Below are positions 6,939-8,109 of a stretch of 8,109 nt of DNA, piece after piece (the first letter of the stretch is position 1; every line of letters starts with the position of its first letter). The translations under genes were made by a program, and so were the position numbers. The stretch comes from Paracoccaceae bacterium (lineage in GTDB: Bacteria > Pseudomonadota > Alphaproteobacteria > Rhodobacterales > Rhodobacteraceae), in assembly GCA_015485015.1 (NCBI GenBank), contig WFUK01000025.1:1-8109 (forward strand), given 5' to 3'. The notes beneath the pieces were generated by a model. The model saw only the letters and a list, made by a program, of their open reading frames with translations, had not been told where the DNA came from and made no database searches.

Positions 6939-6950
6939 GTCTATATGTTG

Positions 6951-7514
6951 TTACTGCCCAAGTAATAGGTAACGCCCATTGCCCCGCCGAACCAGCATGA
7001 AATTGTATTCTTCGGGGATTTCCGCCGAATTTTCCTTGATTAAACGGGTCGCGAGGATGAGGTTATCGCGAATTTCTTCCGAATTGCCGTTATCCAGCCC
7101 GAAAGCGCGCTGAAAGCTGGCCTTGGCCATGCGGTAATTGCCAGAGTTGATTTGCACCACACCCAGATTATTCCAAGCGGTGACGAAGCGAGGATCTTGC
7201 TCGACCGCGCGCTGCAAAAACTTTTCGGCCTGCCCGAGGCGGCCAAGGCGAAGATTGGCCGAGCCGATGGCGCTCATCACATCCACATTCAAGCCATGGG
7301 TGCGCACCGCGCGGGTATAGGCCGTGAGGGCCAGCTCGAATTCGCCGGCGGCCATTAGCCGATGCCCGACAACCAGCCCGTCTACCGCTTCAGTGATGCG
7401 CGCCGTGCCCGGCGGCGGCGCGATGCCTTCTCGTGTATTGGAAAGCCCTTGCGTAGTGCTTTCGCAAGCGGCAAGTAGCGATAGCAGCCCCAGCAAAACC
7501 AAGCGTTTGCGCAC
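6951..7514 (-). CDS. Small TPR-repeat lipoprotein, TadD-like
   Basis: The 187-aa product is a second TPR lipoprotein directly downstream of tadC. It starts at GTG, which abuts the tadC stop (TAAGTG), with GGGGGT seven bases upstream inside the last tadC codons, so the two are translationally coupled. Residues 1-16 are a lipoprotein signal (MRKRL plus a Leu-rich core) ending in lipobox LAAC, with Cys17 as the anchor and Glu at +2. A Pro-rich linker (33-35) precedes three TPR-like pairs at about 43-73, 77-107 and 112-141. In the third, AWNNLGVVQINSGNYRMAKA matches the TPR consensus well. A further helix and a short tail RRGNGRYLLLGQ end the protein. Its place between tadC and the second TPR gene fits the usual tadD position, so it is the stronger tadD candidate by order. 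Which of the two does the TadD job cannot be settled here. Confidence 0.87.
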   Translation of the reverse strand: MRKRLVLLGLLSLLAACESTTQGLSNTREGIAPPPGTARITEAVDGLVVGHRLMAAGEFELALTAYTRAVRTHGLNVDVMSAIGSANLRLGRLGQAEKFLQRAVEQDPRFVTAWNNLGVVQINSGNYRMAKASFQRAFGLDNGNSEEIRDNLILATRLIKENSAEIPEEYNFMLVRRGNGRYLLLGQ

Positions 7515-8109
7515 TTATTTACCCCCGCCCAGCAGATTTACATAGATGTCGTAAATCGAAGGGCCAACCAGGATGATCAGCAAGGGGGGCACGGTGAAAA
7601 GCATGGTGCCCAAGGTCATTTTTGTGGGCAGCTTATTGGCTTTTTCTTCCGCTCTCATGATCCGCTTATCGCGCATTTCAAACGCATATACCCGTAGCGC
7701 GTCCGAGATCGAGGTGCCGAAATTGGCCGATTGGATAAGAACGGTAACAAACGAACTAATATCCGCAATGCCGCAACGCTCTCCCAAATCACGAAGCACA
7801 GTGACGCGCTCCTTACCGGCGCGAAGCTCTTCCGCGACAATCTGGAATTCTTGGGATAGTGGCAAATTCGAATGTTTGATTTCGCTGGCCACCCGCACGA
7901 TAGATTGGTCAAGAGATTGACCCGCCTCAACACAAACCAGCATCAGGTCGAGCGCATCGGGAAACCCGTTTTCCAGCTCCCCCATTCGGGATTTGCGCTT
8001 TTTATCAACCCACATATTCGGTAAATAATAGCCAAGAGACCCGGGGATGAGGATATACATAGCCAGTTGCGCGGTTGTCAGCTCTCCGTTATTAAACATC
8101 ACATATAGC
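7515..8109 (-). CDS. tadC: Flp pilus platform protein TadC, C-terminal part (5' end outside window)
   Basis: TadC is one of two inner-membrane T2SSF-type platform proteins (with TadB) that work with the TadA ATPase to extrude Flp pilins. The frame stays open to the window edge; 197 residues are visible of a family usually near 300-330 aa. The GTG at 8102 is an internal codon, not a start. A membrane segment (about residues 14-31 counted from that codon) is followed by the cytosolic T2SSF helical domain. This contains FPDALDLMLVCVEAGQSLDQ, EELRAGKERVTVLRDLGER and ANFGTSISDALRVYAFEMRD, all typical TadC helices, then EKANKLPTKM and a C-terminal membrane segment (about 165-190). Upstream in the operon, beyond the window, tadA and tadB would be expected. 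It ends in NLLGGGK; the G-rich codons of that tail double as the ribosome binding site of the next gene. Confidence 0.95.
   Translation of the reverse strand, partial: LYVMFNNGELTTAQLAMYILIPGSLGYYLPNMWVDKKRKSRMGELENGFPDALDLMLVCVEAGQSLDQSIVRVASEIKHSNLPLSQEFQIVAEELRAGKERVTVLRDLGERCGIADISSFVTVLIQSANFGTSISDALRVYAFEMRDKRIMRAEEKANKLPTKMTLGTMLFTVPPLLIILVGPSIYDIYVNLLGGGK
7521..7526 (-). promoter_or_regulatory. Ribosome binding site supporting the GTG start at 7514
   Basis: GGGGGT on the minus strand, formed by the Gly codons at the tadC 3' end, lies seven bases upstream of GTG 7514. It supports a GTG start in the exact TAAGTG junction, giving a complete lipoprotein signal sequence. Confidence 0.55.

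Noticed and set aside
1..8109. CRISPR array, tRNA, insertion sequence or phage genes
   Set aside because: No regularly spaced repeats, transposase or integrase motifs, terminal inverted repeats or cloverleaf-like segments were found on reading both strands.

Overview
The window looks like chromosomal DNA from an alphaproteobacterium, most likely of the Rhodobacterales/Roseobacter type. This rests on moderate GC content judged by eye, a folate C1 cluster (fhs then folD), and a Flp/Tad pilus gene set with TadC, two TadD-like lipoproteins and a short CpaA/TadV prepilin peptidase. The taxonomic placement is an inference from gene content and protein flavour; no rRNA or tRNA is present to confirm it.

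Layout. Bases 1-2512, plus strand: the C-terminal half of formate-tetrahydrofolate ligase (fhs), an unrecognised exported protein of 239 aa, and folD. They are tightly packed (a 4-base stop/start overlap, then a 15-base gap) and look like one transcript. Bases 2514-3815, minus strand: an AAA+ ATPase with an N-terminal winged-helix-like region, converging on folD with one base between the stop codons. Bases 3816-3922: a divergent intergenic region with a perfect TATAAT and an 11-bp palindrome. Bases 3923-5566, plus strand: a large multi-spanning membrane protein resembling a GT-C type glycosyltransferase, with an unclear start codon. Bases 5579-8109, minus strand: the downstream end of a tad operon, transcribed tadC (partial), a small TPR lipoprotein, a larger TPR lipoprotein, then the prepilin peptidase.

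How the genes work together. Fhs makes 10-formyl-THF from formate, and FolD interconverts 10-formyl-, methenyl- and methylene-THF, so the two form one cytosolic C1 pathway. The exported protein between them has no evident link to it. The tad genes build a Flp-type pilus: TadC is an inner-membrane platform protein, the TPR lipoproteins are probable TadD-type assembly factors, and CpaA processes the prepilins. The AAA+ ATPase and the GT-C-like protein are divergent neighbours sharing one control region, placed between the folate genes and the tad genes. Their function is not known to me, and they are the least explained part of the window.

I saw no mobile element, CRISPR array, RNA gene or convincing intrinsic terminator. 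Apart from the 107-base divergent region, almost every base is coding.
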